Of a stretch of DNA of 64,000 nt, positions 42,968 to 51,392 are shown one piece after another. The stretch covers positions 1 through 64,000 of the forward strand of contig NZ_JABAHZ010000001.1 of the NCBI RefSeq assembly GCF_012641265.1, given 5' to 3'. Source of the stretch: Chitinophaga eiseniae. GTDB taxonomy: Bacteria; Bacteroidota; Bacteroidia; Chitinophagales; Chitinophagaceae. The first letter of the stretch is position 1. Every line of letters starts with the position of its first letter. A program made the position numbers and the translations under genes. The notes below the pieces were generated by a model that saw only the letters and a program-made list of their open reading frames with translations, did not search any database and was not told the DNA's origin.

Positions 42968-45406
42968 ATGGTTTTCAATTATTTGAAAGTGGCACTCCGG
43001 AATATCTTGAGGTACAAGATATTTTCCTTTATTAACGCATTCGGATTGACTTCCGCCCTGTCGGTTTGTATGCTGATCATGCTGATGCTGGCTGACCAAC
43101 GGAGTTACGATCAGTTTAATGTGAATAAACATAGTATCTATCGCATTCTCTGTGACAGAGCGGATTTTAGGCATCCTTATGCTACCAGTCCCTTTCCCCT
43201 GGCAGGAACACTAAAAAATGAGAATACTGTTGTCAAAGAAGCCACCCACCTGGTGACGGGCATCGGCGGAGATGCCCTATATAACGGAAAATCCGTAGAA
43301 ATGCGCGGCTATTTTGCCGACCCCTCTTTTTTCAACATATTCAGCTTCGAGTTGGGCAATGGAAATAAGGAAGAGGCGCTGCGCGCTCCCAACTCAATGG
43401 TCATAACTGCCAATGTTGCCCGTCAATTGTTCGGGGATGAGGATGCTGTTGGCAAAACGGTGGAATTTACCGACCGGGGATTATCGGTCTACACAGGACA
43501 GGGTGGGGCAGCAACACCGGTAAAATGGGGCACTTATACCATCACGGGTATCATCGCTGATAAAAAATATAAATCCCATCTGAAATTTGACGTGCTTGTT
43601 TCCAGTTCCTCTATGCAGGTACTTATCGATAGTAAGAAGTGCGGTGATATTCGCACAGACTGGAAAGATTTATATCACTGTTATACCTATGCGTTGATTA
43701 ATCCGGGTAAAAGGGAGTCTGATCTGAATGCTTCACTGGATCGCCTGGCATTGGCGACCTATAAAGATATCCCGGATTTTAAAAGTTTCAGATTGACAGG
43801 ACAAAAACTCACCAGTATGTCACCGGGAATTTTACTTGGCAATGAACCCAATATTACTTTGCCGAGAGTGGTGTATTATTTCTTGTCACTTTTGGCGCTT
43901 GTGATCATGATTTCCGCCTGTTTGAACTATACCAACTTGTCTATTGCCAGGGCACTGACCAGGGCAAAAGAAATAGGGGTGCGTAAAGCGAACGGGGCTA
44001 CCAGGAAAAATATTGTTTTTCAATTTTTAAGTGAATCAATATTGATCTCGTTATCAGCGCTCCTCATGGCCCTCCTTTTCCTTTTTGGTCTCAAGACCGC
44101 CTTCCTGCATCTCTGGGTAAACCAATACCTGCATTTTGATCTGGAAGGAAATCTGACCGTTTATCTTAGCTTTATCGGGTTTGCCTTGTTGATCGGGCTG
44201 TTGTCCGGTATTTACCCGGCCCTATACCTGTCGGGATTCCAGCCTGCTAAAACGCTCAGAAATTTAACCGGTATGCGCCCGGGAAAATTAGGAATGAGGA
44301 AGATATTAAGCGTTACGCAATTTGTTATTTCACTGGTCTTTATTATCAGCTCATTATTAATATTGAACCAGTCAACGCACTTCCTTAAATTCAAATACGA
44401 GTTCAATCCCAAAAATATCGTGAACGTCGACCTGCAGGGCAATAGCTACACGGCGGTTTCAAATGTACTGGGTATTGTACCCGGGGTAGTCAATGTTTCG
44501 GCCTGTGATTACATCCCCGTTACGGGAAGATCAGAAGGGGTGAACTTAAAGAGAGTGGGAAGCAAGGAAGAATATAAGAACCTCACCATCCTCCATACAG
44601 ATGAAAATTTTACGGATAACCTGGAATTAAAGCTGGTAGCTGGAAAAAAACTGCCGGCGGGCAGTTCATCCGGACGTTATTTATTGGTAAATGAAGCTGC
44701 CGTCAGGGCATTGGGCTATAAATATCCAACCGAAATGATTGGGCAGGTATTGACATCAGAAGGCAATGATAGTACGTCGCTGGAGGTGATTGGCGTACTT
44801 AAAGATTTTCATATGAACCTGGATCACGACCAGATTCAGCCTATGGTATTACAAAATAGCCCCGACCTGTTTAGATTTACTAATGTAAAGATGGCATCCG
44901 GAAATATCAGGACCACCCTGGCCAACCTGGAAGCAAAATGGAAGACCATTGATCCGGTTCATCCCTTCAAGTATCAATTCTTCGATGATCAACTGGCAGC
45001 CACCTCCCAGGGCTTCTTCGATATTGTTTCCATCCTGGGATTCCTGGCTTTTATTGCCGTTACTATTGCCTGCCTGGGCATGTTGGGAATGGCCACCTAT
45101 AGCACTGAAAGAAGAATAAAAGAGGTAGGTATCCGAAAGGTTTTAGGGGCGAACAATACAAGGCTCGTTCTGCTGCTGTCTGCAACATTCATTCGGATAC
45201 TGCTGATAGCTGTCCTGATAGCTGCTCCGTTGAGCTACCTACTCAATAACCTATGGCTTCAGAAATTTCCTAACCGGGTGGAATTCGGTGCAGGAACTAT
45301 TTTGTCGGGGACGCTCATATTACTTGTGCTGGGGCTCATCACTATTGGGTCGCAAACATTACGCGCGGCAAGACGTAATCCGGTGAATGCGCTTCGAATG
45401 GACTAG
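42968..45406 (+). CDS. ABC transporter permease (MacB/FtsX family)
   Basis: An 812-residue permease with two MacB-type periplasmic domains, each followed by an FtsX transmembrane bundle. It begins VFNYLKVALRNILRYKIFSFINAFGL and has the repeated KEIGVRKANGATRKNI and KEVGIRKVLGANNTRL coupling motifs, ending AARRNPVNALRMD. No ATPase gene is adjacent, so it probably pairs with one encoded elsewhere. In Bacteroidota such permeases export antimicrobials or lipoproteins. It is followed by a terminator. Confidence 0.92.
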   Translation: MVFNYLKVALRNILRYKIFSFINAFGLTSALSVCMLIMLMLADQRSYDQFNVNKHSIYRILCDRADFRHPYATSPFPLAGTLKNENTVVKEATHLVTGIGGDALYNGKSVEMRGYFADPSFFNIFSFELGNGNKEEALRAPNSMVITANVARQLFGDEDAVGKTVEFTDRGLSVYTGQGGAATPVKWGTYTITGIIADKKYKSHLKFDVLVSSSSMQVLIDSKKCGDIRTDWKDLYHCYTYALINPGKRESDLNASLDRLALATYKDIPDFKSFRLTGQKLTSMSPGILLGNEPNITLPRVVYYFLSLLALVIMISACLNYTNLSIARALTRAKEIGVRKANGATRKNIVFQFLSESILISLSALLMALLFLFGLKTAFLHLWVNQYLHFDLEGNLTVYLSFIGFALLIGLLSGIYPALYLSGFQPAKTLRNLTGMRPGKLGMRKILSVTQFVISLVFIISSLLILNQSTHFLKFKYEFNPKNIVNVDLQGNSYTAVSNVLGIVPGVVNVSACDYIPVTGRSEGVNLKRVGSKEEYKNLTILHTDENFTDNLELKLVAGKKLPAGSSSGRYLLVNEAAVRALGYKYPTEMIGQVLTSEGNDSTSLEVIGVLKDFHMNLDHDQIQPMVLQNSPDLFRFTNVKMASGNIRTTLANLEAKWKTIDPVHPFKYQFFDDQLAATSQGFFDIVSILGFLAFIAVTIACLGMLGMATYSTERRIKEVGIRKVLGANNTRLVLLLSATFIRILLIAVLIAAPLSYLLNNLWLQKFPNRVEFGAGTILSGTLILLVLGLITIGSQTLRAARRNPVNALRMD

Positions 45407-45427
45407 GGTGACATGTTAAAGGAATGA

Positions 45428-45463
45428 AAAATGCCCGGTGTAGTGTGTTACGCCGGTCATTTT
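45428..45463. terminator. Terminator between the ABC permease and the hydrolase
   Basis: A 15-bp imperfect stem (AAAATGCCCGGTGTA/TACGCCGGTCATTTT; one mismatch and one G-T pair) with a 6-nt loop, followed by T-rich sequence. Confidence 0.75.
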
Positions 45464-45516
45464 GTTGTTTTTAAAATTACGCAGTGTCGCTTTTGTATGG
45501 CCCTGACGATAAAATA

Positions 45517-46383
45517 TTATGAAACGAATACTTTATTTTTAAGGAAGTTGATTATTTCCTGTTGCGCGGTAATAGCAGCTTTTTCAATGGCTGTTCGCAG
45601 AAGGAATGCATGCCGGGTACCAGGATAGAAAGAGTAGGTAACCGCAACGGAAGCTGCTACCATTTTGTTGAAAAGTTGACTGCCATCATCGCGTAGCGGA
45701 TCTTCATCGGAAGCTATTATCAACGTTGTGGGATACCCTACGAAATCATTTCGTATAACGGACGCAAAATGGTTTTCAGCATTTAGGGTATCACCCAGAT
45801 AGGTATTCCAAAGCTCCTTCATCAGGGCTGTTGTTAATCCGTAGCCTTCAGCGAACTTATGATAGGATGGTGTATCAAAATCGTAACTTAATGGTGGGTA
45901 GGCTACCACTAATCCTTTAAGTGCTATATCGTTTTCTTTTGCTTGCTGAACTAACGCTAAAGCAAGGTTACCACCGGAACTGTCGCCACATACGGCTATA
46001 TTCCCTTTATCCGCTTTGATTTCGGCAGCATGTTCCAGTACCCATTTTAGCGTAGCAAAAGCATCCTCCATCGCATATGGAAACAGGTATTCAGGAGCAA
46101 GGCGATAATGAACTGAAACCATCATAAAATCTCCCTGCGAAACGAGCCGACGACATAGATCATCATGAGTATCCAGGTCGCCCCGTACCCAACCGCCGCC
46201 ATGCAGGAAAATCAATACAGGCAGCGCTATAGAGCTATCGTCTTTCCTGTAAATCCTGATTGGCAGATAGTTGTATATTTGCTTGTCTGCTACCACACTT
46301 ACTGGCATTTTTTCTTTCGGCGTCCACTGGGATACCATATTTTTCAACTCTTTCCTGAAAGCTGTTATGTCGGTCTTTTCCAT
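45517..46383 (-). CDS. HSL-family alpha/beta-hydrolase (esterase/lipase)
   Basis: A 288-residue esterase of the hormone-sensitive-lipase group. Marks are the oxyanion motif FLHGGGWVRGDL, the nucleophile motif CGDSSGGNLA, the acid in SDEDPLRDDG and the histidine in GTRHAFLL. No signal peptide is seen, so cytosolic. The ATG at 46383 is preferred over the one at 46416. It is divergent from the HxlR regulator across 107 bases, a layout in which the regulator often controls the neighbour. Confidence 0.87.
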   Translation of the reverse strand: MEKTDITAFRKELKNMVSQWTPKEKMPVSVVADKQIYNYLPIRIYRKDDSSIALPVLIFLHGGGWVRGDLDTHDDLCRRLVSQGDFMMVSVHYRLAPEYLFPYAMEDAFATLKWVLEHAAEIKADKGNIAVCGDSSGGNLALALVQQAKENDIALKGLVVAYPPLSYDFDTPSYHKFAEGYGLTTALMKELWNTYLGDTLNAENHFASVIRNDFVGYPTTLIIASDEDPLRDDGSQLFNKMVAASVAVTYSFYPGTRHAFLLRTAIEKAAITAQQEIINFLKNKVFVS

Positions 46384-46490
46384 CACCATAAAATTATTTT
46401 GTGCAAAAATGCCCATTATGATCTGATGTATACAGTAGGCACTTTTTTGTACAATACTTACTTTTGGGAAAGAACTAGACGAATATTAAT

Positions 46491-46838
46491 ATGCCCGAAT
46501 TTAAACATGACGGAAAGCTATATTATAATCCTATTGAATTTGCCTTGTTTCATATAGGGGGAACCTGGAAAATGCCCATTCTGTGGCGTTTGAGAAATAA
46601 AACTTTGCGTTATAGTGAACTCCAGAAAGACATTCCGCATATCACTCATAAAATGCTTACCACGCAATTGAAGGACCTCGAAGCTTCCGGGCTGATACAC
46701 AGGGAAGTATATGCAGCAGTGCCACCCAGGGTGGAATATAGTATTACCGAGAAAGGAAAAGAAGCGCTTCCGGTGGTGGAGATGCTCATTAATTACGGTA
46801 AAAAGCTAATGGAAGAAAACGGAATTGAACATGCTTAA
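46491..46838 (+). CDS. HxlR-family transcriptional regulator
   Basis: A 115-residue winged-helix regulator of the HxlR type: YYNPIEFALFHIGGTWKMPILWRLRNKTLRYSEL, then HITHKMLTTQLKDLEASGLIHREVYAAVPPRVEYSITEKG. HxlR regulators respond to aldehydes, quinones or oxidants through a Cys, which is not evident here. It is divergent from the esterase gene and probably controls it. Confidence 0.88.
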   Translation: MPEFKHDGKLYYNPIEFALFHIGGTWKMPILWRLRNKTLRYSELQKDIPHITHKMLTTQLKDLEASGLIHREVYAAVPPRVEYSITEKGKEALPVVEMLINYGKKLMEENGIEHA

Positions 46839-46894
46839 ATGGGTAGGGATAGGCACCGTATATTGCCTGTCAATCAGGCTTTTGTTAAAGAACA

Positions 46895-47560
46895 TTACGG
46901 GGTAAACAACTTCCAATGCCCTTCAGAGATGACTTCAATGGCGCCGTCGGTTACCTTAATGGCAGTTTGATCGTCAATCATGTATGAAGGCGCGGGTAAT
47001 GTGGCTGCTAACTTTTCCAGGTTGGCCTGGGAATTCTCTGGAAACCATTCATGATCCAGATGCGGATGCAGGGCAAAATCAAGCAGTCCTAGCGATTTAC
47101 TGCTTTCGGCTGGCAGTGTATGGCCGCTGTAGGTCGTTCCAAAGCGGGTCATCACCATACTTCCCGCGCTCAAGCCTACGTAGACCGTCTTCCGCAGCAG
47201 CGACGGCAAGTGGTCTGCCAAACCGGAGTGCTGCATCCAGTAGGTCAGATACTGGCAGTCACCACCTCCTACCAACAAGGCATCAGTCTCCTGCATCATA
47301 GGAACCCAAAGCTCCTGTTTGATGCTGGGCAACGCGGTAAGCTCCAGTACCCCTAACGACTTCCAGCCCAATTCACAGAAGGGATCACCCAGTGATCCGT
47401 TAATCACGCTTCGTGCTATGCCAGCACCTCCGGCCAGGGCGTATATCGCGGTGGGTACGAACAGGGCGCTCGCTTCGGTAACCGGTTTTCCCAGGAGATC
47501 AACCAGCGCTTTATGAATGCTCGTGTTACTGATGCCGGCGGAAGTGAGAAGAAGTTTCAT
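46895..47560 (-). CDS. Peptidase E-like protein (family S51)
   Basis: A 221-residue serine peptidase of the S51 family starting at the ATG at 47560 (MKLLLTSAGIS); the frame extends to 47611 without added sense. The nucleophile motif GLSAGSMVM and the preceding GGGDCQYLTYWM fit PepE/cyanophycinase-like enzymes. Peptidase E cleaves N-terminal Asp dipeptides in the cytosol. It stands alone; the substrate may differ. Confidence 0.82.
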   Translation of the reverse strand: MKLLLTSAGISNTSIHKALVDLLGKPVTEASALFVPTAIYALAGGAGIARSVINGSLGDPFCELGWKSLGVLELTALPSIKQELWVPMMQETDALLVGGGDCQYLTYWMQHSGLADHLPSLLRKTVYVGLSAGSMVMTRFGTTYSGHTLPAESSKSLGLLDFALHPHLDHEWFPENSQANLEKLAATLPAPSYMIDDQTAIKVTDGAIEVISEGHWKLFTP

Positions 47561-48065
47561 AATTGCTTTCTTTGACGAGGAGGTTGCGCTGCCTGTCCTC
47601 ATGATATACATTCAGCAGGCCAGCATGTAAAAATCGAATAATAAGAGCTATTGAACAAGGGGCAAATACGACAGATTAAAAGGGCATTTGTGTAATTGTA
47701 TTACTACCAGTCGCACGCAACAGCAAAAACTATACCTGCGCGGATACATGGGAGTGTCTCTGCTCGGCCAAACTGCCACATTTCATCGTTACTACAGCAT
47801 TTTTTACACTGACATTGTTGATCTTTTGGCTCTCCCAAAATCCATCATTGCAAGGCAGGGGCGTTGATCTAAGTATATTTGCTATTTCGGGCCTAGTGAT
47901 CACAATATTTGAATGAGTTGTACGGACTCAATAATGGTTATAAAACATAAAACCTGCTACAATTGCAGGTTTTATATTTCTGTCGGGCGAGCTGGACAAT
48001 CAGCTGAAAAGCCACTTAACTACAATGAATTTAAGGTATTAATACCTGCATCCGGAGACTCACGA
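47561..48065. other. Intergenic region without recognised gene
   Basis: A 505-base gap. A 39-codon frame at 47748-47867 (MGVSLLGQTATFHRYYS) has no family character. A hairpin (47947-47975) is followed by TGTCGGGCGAGCTGGAC at 47981-47997, which looks like a decayed start of a tRNA-Pro 3' end. Confidence 0.5.
47947..47975. terminator. Hairpin with T-rich flank, upstream of a possible tRNA relic
   Basis: A perfect 11-bp stem ATAAAACCTGC/GCAGGTTTTAT with a 7-nt loop. Its position before a TGTCGGGCGA sequence repeats the hairpin-tRNA layout at 5353, 49259 and 51121. Confidence 0.6.
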
Positions 48066-48389
48066 TCATTTATAAAAGGGTGATCCCATCTCACGGCTGG
48101 CCTCTTCAACAGTATCTCCGTCAAAAATTTTCACCGTCAGACTGGCATTTGCATTTTTCGCTTGTTGCGCATATAACCCGGTAGCAAATTCCCTTGCGTT
48201 TTCTTCAGAGTCGAATTCGTAAAACCCACCGACAGTGTGTGTGCCAATGCCCCAAAGCCATGTTTTTGCCACCAATCCTTTCACTTCTTTAAGTTGTTCA
48301 TTCACCATGCTCCACAATTCCTTGGTAAACTGCGGAACAGCTGTTTGAAATTCTCCATAGAGAAAAACCCTTCTGATTGAATTACTCAT
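48066..48389 (-). CDS. YdhR-like monooxygenase-fold protein
   Basis: A 107-residue protein starting MSNSIRRVFLYGEFQ at 48389; the longer frame to 48455 adds an unlikely N-terminus. Its plan (KGLVAKTWLWGIGTHTVGGFYEFDSEENAREFA...TVKIFDGD) matches the YdhR family of dimeric alpha/beta-barrel proteins, putative monooxygenases. It follows the Crp/Fnr gene by 77 bases on the same strand and may be its target. Confidence 0.7.
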   Translation of the reverse strand: MSNSIRRVFLYGEFQTAVPQFTKELWSMVNEQLKEVKGLVAKTWLWGIGTHTVGGFYEFDSEENAREFATGLYAQQAKNANASLTVKIFDGDTVEEASREMGSPFYK

Positions 48390-48466
48390 TGTATTTTTTT
48401 TGCTGTTAAATGATAAAGCAAAAGTAGGAGAAGGATTAGCAGCAAATGTTGTCATATGACAACATT

Positions 48467-49039
48467 TCAGAGCTTTGCTTTCAATTTACTGAGTGTGGAG
48501 TTTGTCATGCCTAAATAAGAAGCCACAGCCTTACTGGAAATCCTTGTCAGCAGCATTGGTTCATGTTCCAATACCCATTTCAGCTTATCTGTTCCATCCA
48601 TACCAAGAAAACTGTAGATTCGCATCTGGGCATGGATAAAGGCAAATTCAATCGTCTTATTATAAAACAATCTAAATTGAGTATATCTTTCGATCAGATT
48701 AAAAAACGATGCTTTGTCAATAACCATGAGCTCTGAGGGTTCGTGTGAAATGAGTATATCTCTCGAAGGTTTTTGCGTAATTAAACTTGTAATTGAAGTA
48801 ATGAAACTGTTTTCGAAAGCGAAATAGGCAGTTATCTCATTTCCTTTTTTATCAATTTCATATAATCTCAGACAGCCTTTATTAATAAAATAGAAATGTC
48901 CACAAATACTTCCCTCCCGTTCTATTACCTGGTTGCGGCGGACCTTTATAAACTTAAAAGCGTTGGCCACCTCTTCTGACTCCTCTTCGTTTAGTAGTGT
49001 ATTCTTTTTAAGAAAATCCTGGAGTGGTAAGCTATTCAT
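48467..49039 (-). CDS. Crp/Fnr-family transcriptional regulator
   Basis: A 190-residue regulator with a cyclic-nucleotide-binding-like beta barrel (~25-115, VIEREGSICGHFYFINKGCLRLYEI and ITAYFAFENSFITSIT) and a C-terminal HTH (ISSKAVASYLGMTNSTLSKLKAKL). Short Bacteroidota Crp-like regulators commonly end this way. It probably controls the YdhR-like gene downstream. The sequence is AT-richer than the flanking genes at 45-47 kb. Confidence 0.87.
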   Translation of the reverse strand: MNSLPLQDFLKKNTLLNEEESEEVANAFKFIKVRRNQVIEREGSICGHFYFINKGCLRLYEIDKKGNEITAYFAFENSFITSITSLITQKPSRDILISHEPSELMVIDKASFFNLIERYTQFRLFYNKTIEFAFIHAQMRIYSFLGMDGTDKLKWVLEHEPMLLTRISSKAVASYLGMTNSTLSKLKAKL

Positions 49040-49258
49040 AATTTAAAAAATTGCTTCTGAAAAAATGTAAAGGAAAAAATGAAGGTATTCTTATATAAAG
49101 ATAGTCAAAGTGTTAAGAAGGGGGCATTTGTAAGTATTGAAACTGGTGTTAACCGGGTAATGGCGACGAATGTTATATGCCGTTGACCCATCAAGTTGGT
49201 TTTATACCCAAGCAGGGAGGATCAAGTCGACCCTAAACAATGCTGCCCAAAAACAAAA

Positions 49259-49287
49259 AAAGTCTACCCATTTTTTGAGTAGACTTT
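49259..49287. terminator. Hairpin before the left islet repeat
   Basis: A 9-bp stem AAAGTCTAC/GTAGACTTT with an 11-nt loop, with A-rich and T-rich flanks. It lies directly next to the tRNA 3'-end repeat, as the terminator of the original tRNA would. Confidence 0.7.
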
Positions 49288-49291
49288 CTTC

Positions 49292-49322
49292 TTGTCGGGA
49301 CGACTAGATTCGAACTAGCGAC
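49292..49322 (+). repeat. Left direct repeat (att-like) of the HipA/DUF3037 islet
   Basis: 31 bases identical to 51160-51190, starting TTGTCGGGACGAC. 28 of these bases are the 3' end of tRNA-Pro(GGG). The two copies flank 1.87 kb, the pattern left by site-specific integration into a tRNA 3' end. Confidence 0.88.
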
Positions 49323-49379
49323 TATACTAAATGGACTATGATATTTTTTAGTAATTTTCTAAAAGAATCACTAAATTAG

Positions 49380-50204
49380 TTAGTCGTGGTGTGACTGAAT
49401 TTCATTCTTGATTTTTTCAGCGTATTCCATGACATTTTCCGGAGTCACCAATTCAACATTTGTTTTTGTAGAGTGTAAATGTCCAAGTTTGTCAAATATA
49501 AATTTTTCGAGTTCTGGATTGTCATCAGGAATTTCGCTTAGTAAATATAAATTTAAAGGTTCGGAGGACGTTTTTAATTCTTCTATTTTTCCTACCCATT
49601 TATAAACCTTGTTTTTTATATTGTCTATTCGTGACAGTCTAAAGGAAACAGGCTCAAATAGGTTCCATTTCCCATTTTTCCAAGATTTTTCGAACTCCAA
49701 TGTATCGTTATTCGTTACAACTTTGTGAGTTTTTAAATGAGATGTAATTCCATAGTCATCAAAATAGGATTTGAAATAATTATTCCAGACAGCTTTGTCC
49801 GTATTGCCTGCGCTTTTGTTAATTAAATCAAGTTCATGAATCATTTTTTTGAAAAGGTGATTCAACGCACTTGTTAGACTAATGTCAATTCCATTTTTTA
49901 CATCGGTGAAGAATAGCGCACTTTCGTCAGCAGGAAGGATTTGCTTGGTGATTTCATTTAATGAGTCCGCATGCTGTTCTATAGCAGCGATAGACTCAAG
50001 AGCATTACAAATTCTTTTTATTGAATCAAATATCAATTTTGAATCGTAATGTTGGAAAAAGTTACTTAGTCTGGTTTGTTTAATAGGAAACTGGCTAAGT
50101 AATTCCTTTTTAACAGAATCATACACAACTATTCCAACATTTATAAACTCGCCACTTACTCTATCGGGCAAATAACGAAGTATTTGATATTGGTATTTAA
50201 TCAT
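49380..50204 (-). CDS. DUF3037-family protein
   Basis: A 274-residue cytosolic protein that begins with the DUF3037 signature YQILRYLPDRVSGEFINVGIVVYD. The rest is helical with no motif for catalysis that I can identify. It overlaps the HipA-like kinase gene by 4 bases (ATGA), so the two are translationally coupled. DUF3037 genes are often found next to HipA-like kinases; the partner may be the substrate, regulator or antitoxin of the kinase. No HTH is present. The gene is AT-rich against its surroundings and lies inside the tRNA-bounded islet. Confidence 0.85.
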   Translation of the reverse strand: MIKYQYQILRYLPDRVSGEFINVGIVVYDSVKKELLSQFPIKQTRLSNFFQHYDSKLIFDSIKRICNALESIAAIEQHADSLNEITKQILPADESALFFTDVKNGIDISLTSALNHLFKKMIHELDLINKSAGNTDKAVWNNYFKSYFDDYGITSHLKTHKVVTNNDTLEFEKSWKNGKWNLFEPVSFRLSRIDNIKNKVYKWVGKIEELKTSSEPLNLYLLSEIPDDNPELEKFIFDKLGHLHSTKTNVELVTPENVMEYAEKIKNEIQSHHD

Positions 50205-51013
50205 GATATTATTCTTTTTAATTCTACTTTAAATTTATCTATTTGCGTCAATATTCCCAACACAAAATTTCGTATTTTAAGAAATTGATCACGGGAAGCC
50301 CATTCAGTTGGAGTCAATTGCCAAACCCGTTCCCAAAATGACTCATCAAGGCGTCCAATTTTATTGCAAAATTCATCAAGATCTACATTGGTATTTTTTA
50401 CTTTGTCTAATAGACAATGTAGCTTTATCCATAGTAAATCAGTCTCCTTGAAGGTCCCTGGGATGCTTGGAAATATATCTAAGACAAACCCAAAGGCAAT
50501 TTCATGATCAAGAATAATAATCTCTCTACTATTGGATAACATGTTGGGTTTGGTTGTAGTTCTATCTGTATTTTGGATCAGTAGATCGAAGAGAAAAATA
50601 TTCTGGGCATGTTTCAGTTCTTCATTAGAAAGCGGTGCTCCCAAAATTATCGTATTATATCCTGTCATGTATTTTGATCCAAAATTATATCCCAAACTTT
50701 TATTGGCAACTTGCCAGGAATTATCGCCCTTTAATGTATCTACAAAATCACTGCTGACTGTAATTACAGCAGGTTGTACGCATGGAATATCTAACTCCAT
50801 TGCAATAAATGCTGCTATCAGTTCTCGCTGAAATGCCTCATTGGATAATCTTTCAGCCGCCCTAAGCTTTACAACATATTCTCCTCGTTCGTGACTTTGT
50901 GTTTCAATGCCGTCAATAAGTAATGGTTTATTCGCACTTCCTTCAAATTGATCAAATAACGCCAATGCATGAACATTGGGTAATATATAGCTGGGATCAG
51001 TAATCTTATTCAT
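50201..51013 (-). CDS. HipA-like protein kinase (HipA_2 group)
   Basis: A 270-residue kinase-fold protein much shorter than classical HipA (~440 residues). Kinase marks are Lys49 in EYVVKLRA (ATP binding), Asp150 in LIQNTDRTT with Asn157 in KPNML (catalytic loop) and Asp169 in ILDHEIAF (metal-binding motif). HipA-type kinases phosphorylate translation factors or other proteins and cause growth arrest or act as defence effectors. No HipB-like DNA-binding gene is next to it; DUF3037 follows with a 4-base overlap. It is the first gene of the pair. Confidence 0.85.
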   Translation of the reverse strand: MNKITDPSYILPNVHALALFDQFEGSANKPLLIDGIETQSHERGEYVVKLRAAERLSNEAFQRELIAAFIAMELDIPCVQPAVITVSSDFVDTLKGDNSWQVANKSLGYNFGSKYMTGYNTIILGAPLSNEELKHAQNIFLFDLLIQNTDRTTTKPNMLSNSREIIILDHEIAFGFVLDIFPSIPGTFKETDLLWIKLHCLLDKVKNTNVDLDEFCNKIGRLDESFWERVWQLTPTEWASRDQFLKIRNFVLGILTQIDKFKVELKRIIS

Positions 51014-51120
51014 TCAAGGACGAAATAGTAGAATTATTAATGAGTTTTGGTGCTGGTGAGATTACAAATATAATAATTTTTGTTTGGTCTATTACATATG
51101 ATTTTATTTAACCCCAAAAA

Positions 51121-51154
51121 CAAATGCCTTACAACAGGAGTTATAAGGCATTTG
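51121..51154. terminator. Bidirectional terminator downstream of tRNA-Pro(GGG)
   Basis: An 11-bp stem CAAATGCCTTA/TAAGGCATTTG with a 12-nt loop. It has an A-rich run before and a T-rich run after it, and sits at the tRNA 3' side inside the islet. Confidence 0.75.
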
Positions 51155-51159
51155 CTTTT

Positions 51160-51190
51160 TTGTCGGGACGACTAGATTCGAACTAGCGAC
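51160..51190 (+). repeat. Right direct repeat (att-like), overlapping tRNA-Pro(GGG)
   Basis: 31 bases identical to 49292-49322. It covers the 3' 28 bases of the intact tRNA plus three downstream bases. Confidence 0.88.
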
Positions 51191-51236
51191 CTCTTGCACC
51201 CCATGCAAGCGCGCTACCGGGCTGCGCTACGTCCCG
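51163..51236 (-). tRNA. tRNA-Pro (anticodon GGG)
   Basis: The minus strand folds as a 74-nt cloverleaf: acceptor CGGGACG/CGTCCCG with discriminator A, anticodon arm CTTGC-ATGGGGT-GCAAG with GGG at 34-36, and T-arm GCTAG-TTCGAAT-CTAGT. No CCA is encoded. Its 3' end is the right edge of the islet at 49292-51190. Confidence 0.93.
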
Positions 51237-51354
51237 TTTTTAACCGGTATTTTTCTTTGTTTGACGGGATGCAAAAGTAGGCAATTATTTCATTTTTCAA
51301 AATTATAAGTATACTTTTTTTGAAAAATGTTTAAGCAGTTAATTATTAAGAGGG

Positions 51355-51385
51355 AAAGACCGGGACAACAAACGCCCCGGCCTTT
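51355..51385 (-). terminator. Terminator of the GH30 gene
   Basis: A 10-bp stem with one mismatch (AAAGACCGGG/CCCGGCCTTT) and an 11-nt loop just after the GH30 stop. A short T-rich run follows on the minus strand. Confidence 0.65.
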
Positions 51386-51392
51386 TCACTAG

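Larger units (their letters stand above)
49040..49379. other. Intergenic region with hairpin and left repeat of the islet
   Basis: A 340-base gap upstream of the Crp/Fnr gene. It holds its promoter region, a hairpin at 49259-49287 and the left 31-bp tRNA-Pro repeat at 49292-49322. Confidence 0.6.
51014..51392. other. Intergenic region with tRNA, hairpins and GH30 terminator
   Basis: This 379-base stretch contains the promoter side of the HipA-like gene, the hairpin at 51121-51154, the tRNA at 51163-51236 and the GH30 terminator near 51355-51385. Confidence 0.6.

Noticed and set aside
45431..45628. 65-codon frame after the ABC permease
   Set aside because: Starts in the terminator hairpin and lies antisense to the esterase gene.
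47748..47867. 39-codon frame MGVSLLGQTATFHRYYS in the gap after peptidase E
   Set aside because: No recognisable family, no ribosome-binding signal, and no neighbour linking it to a function.
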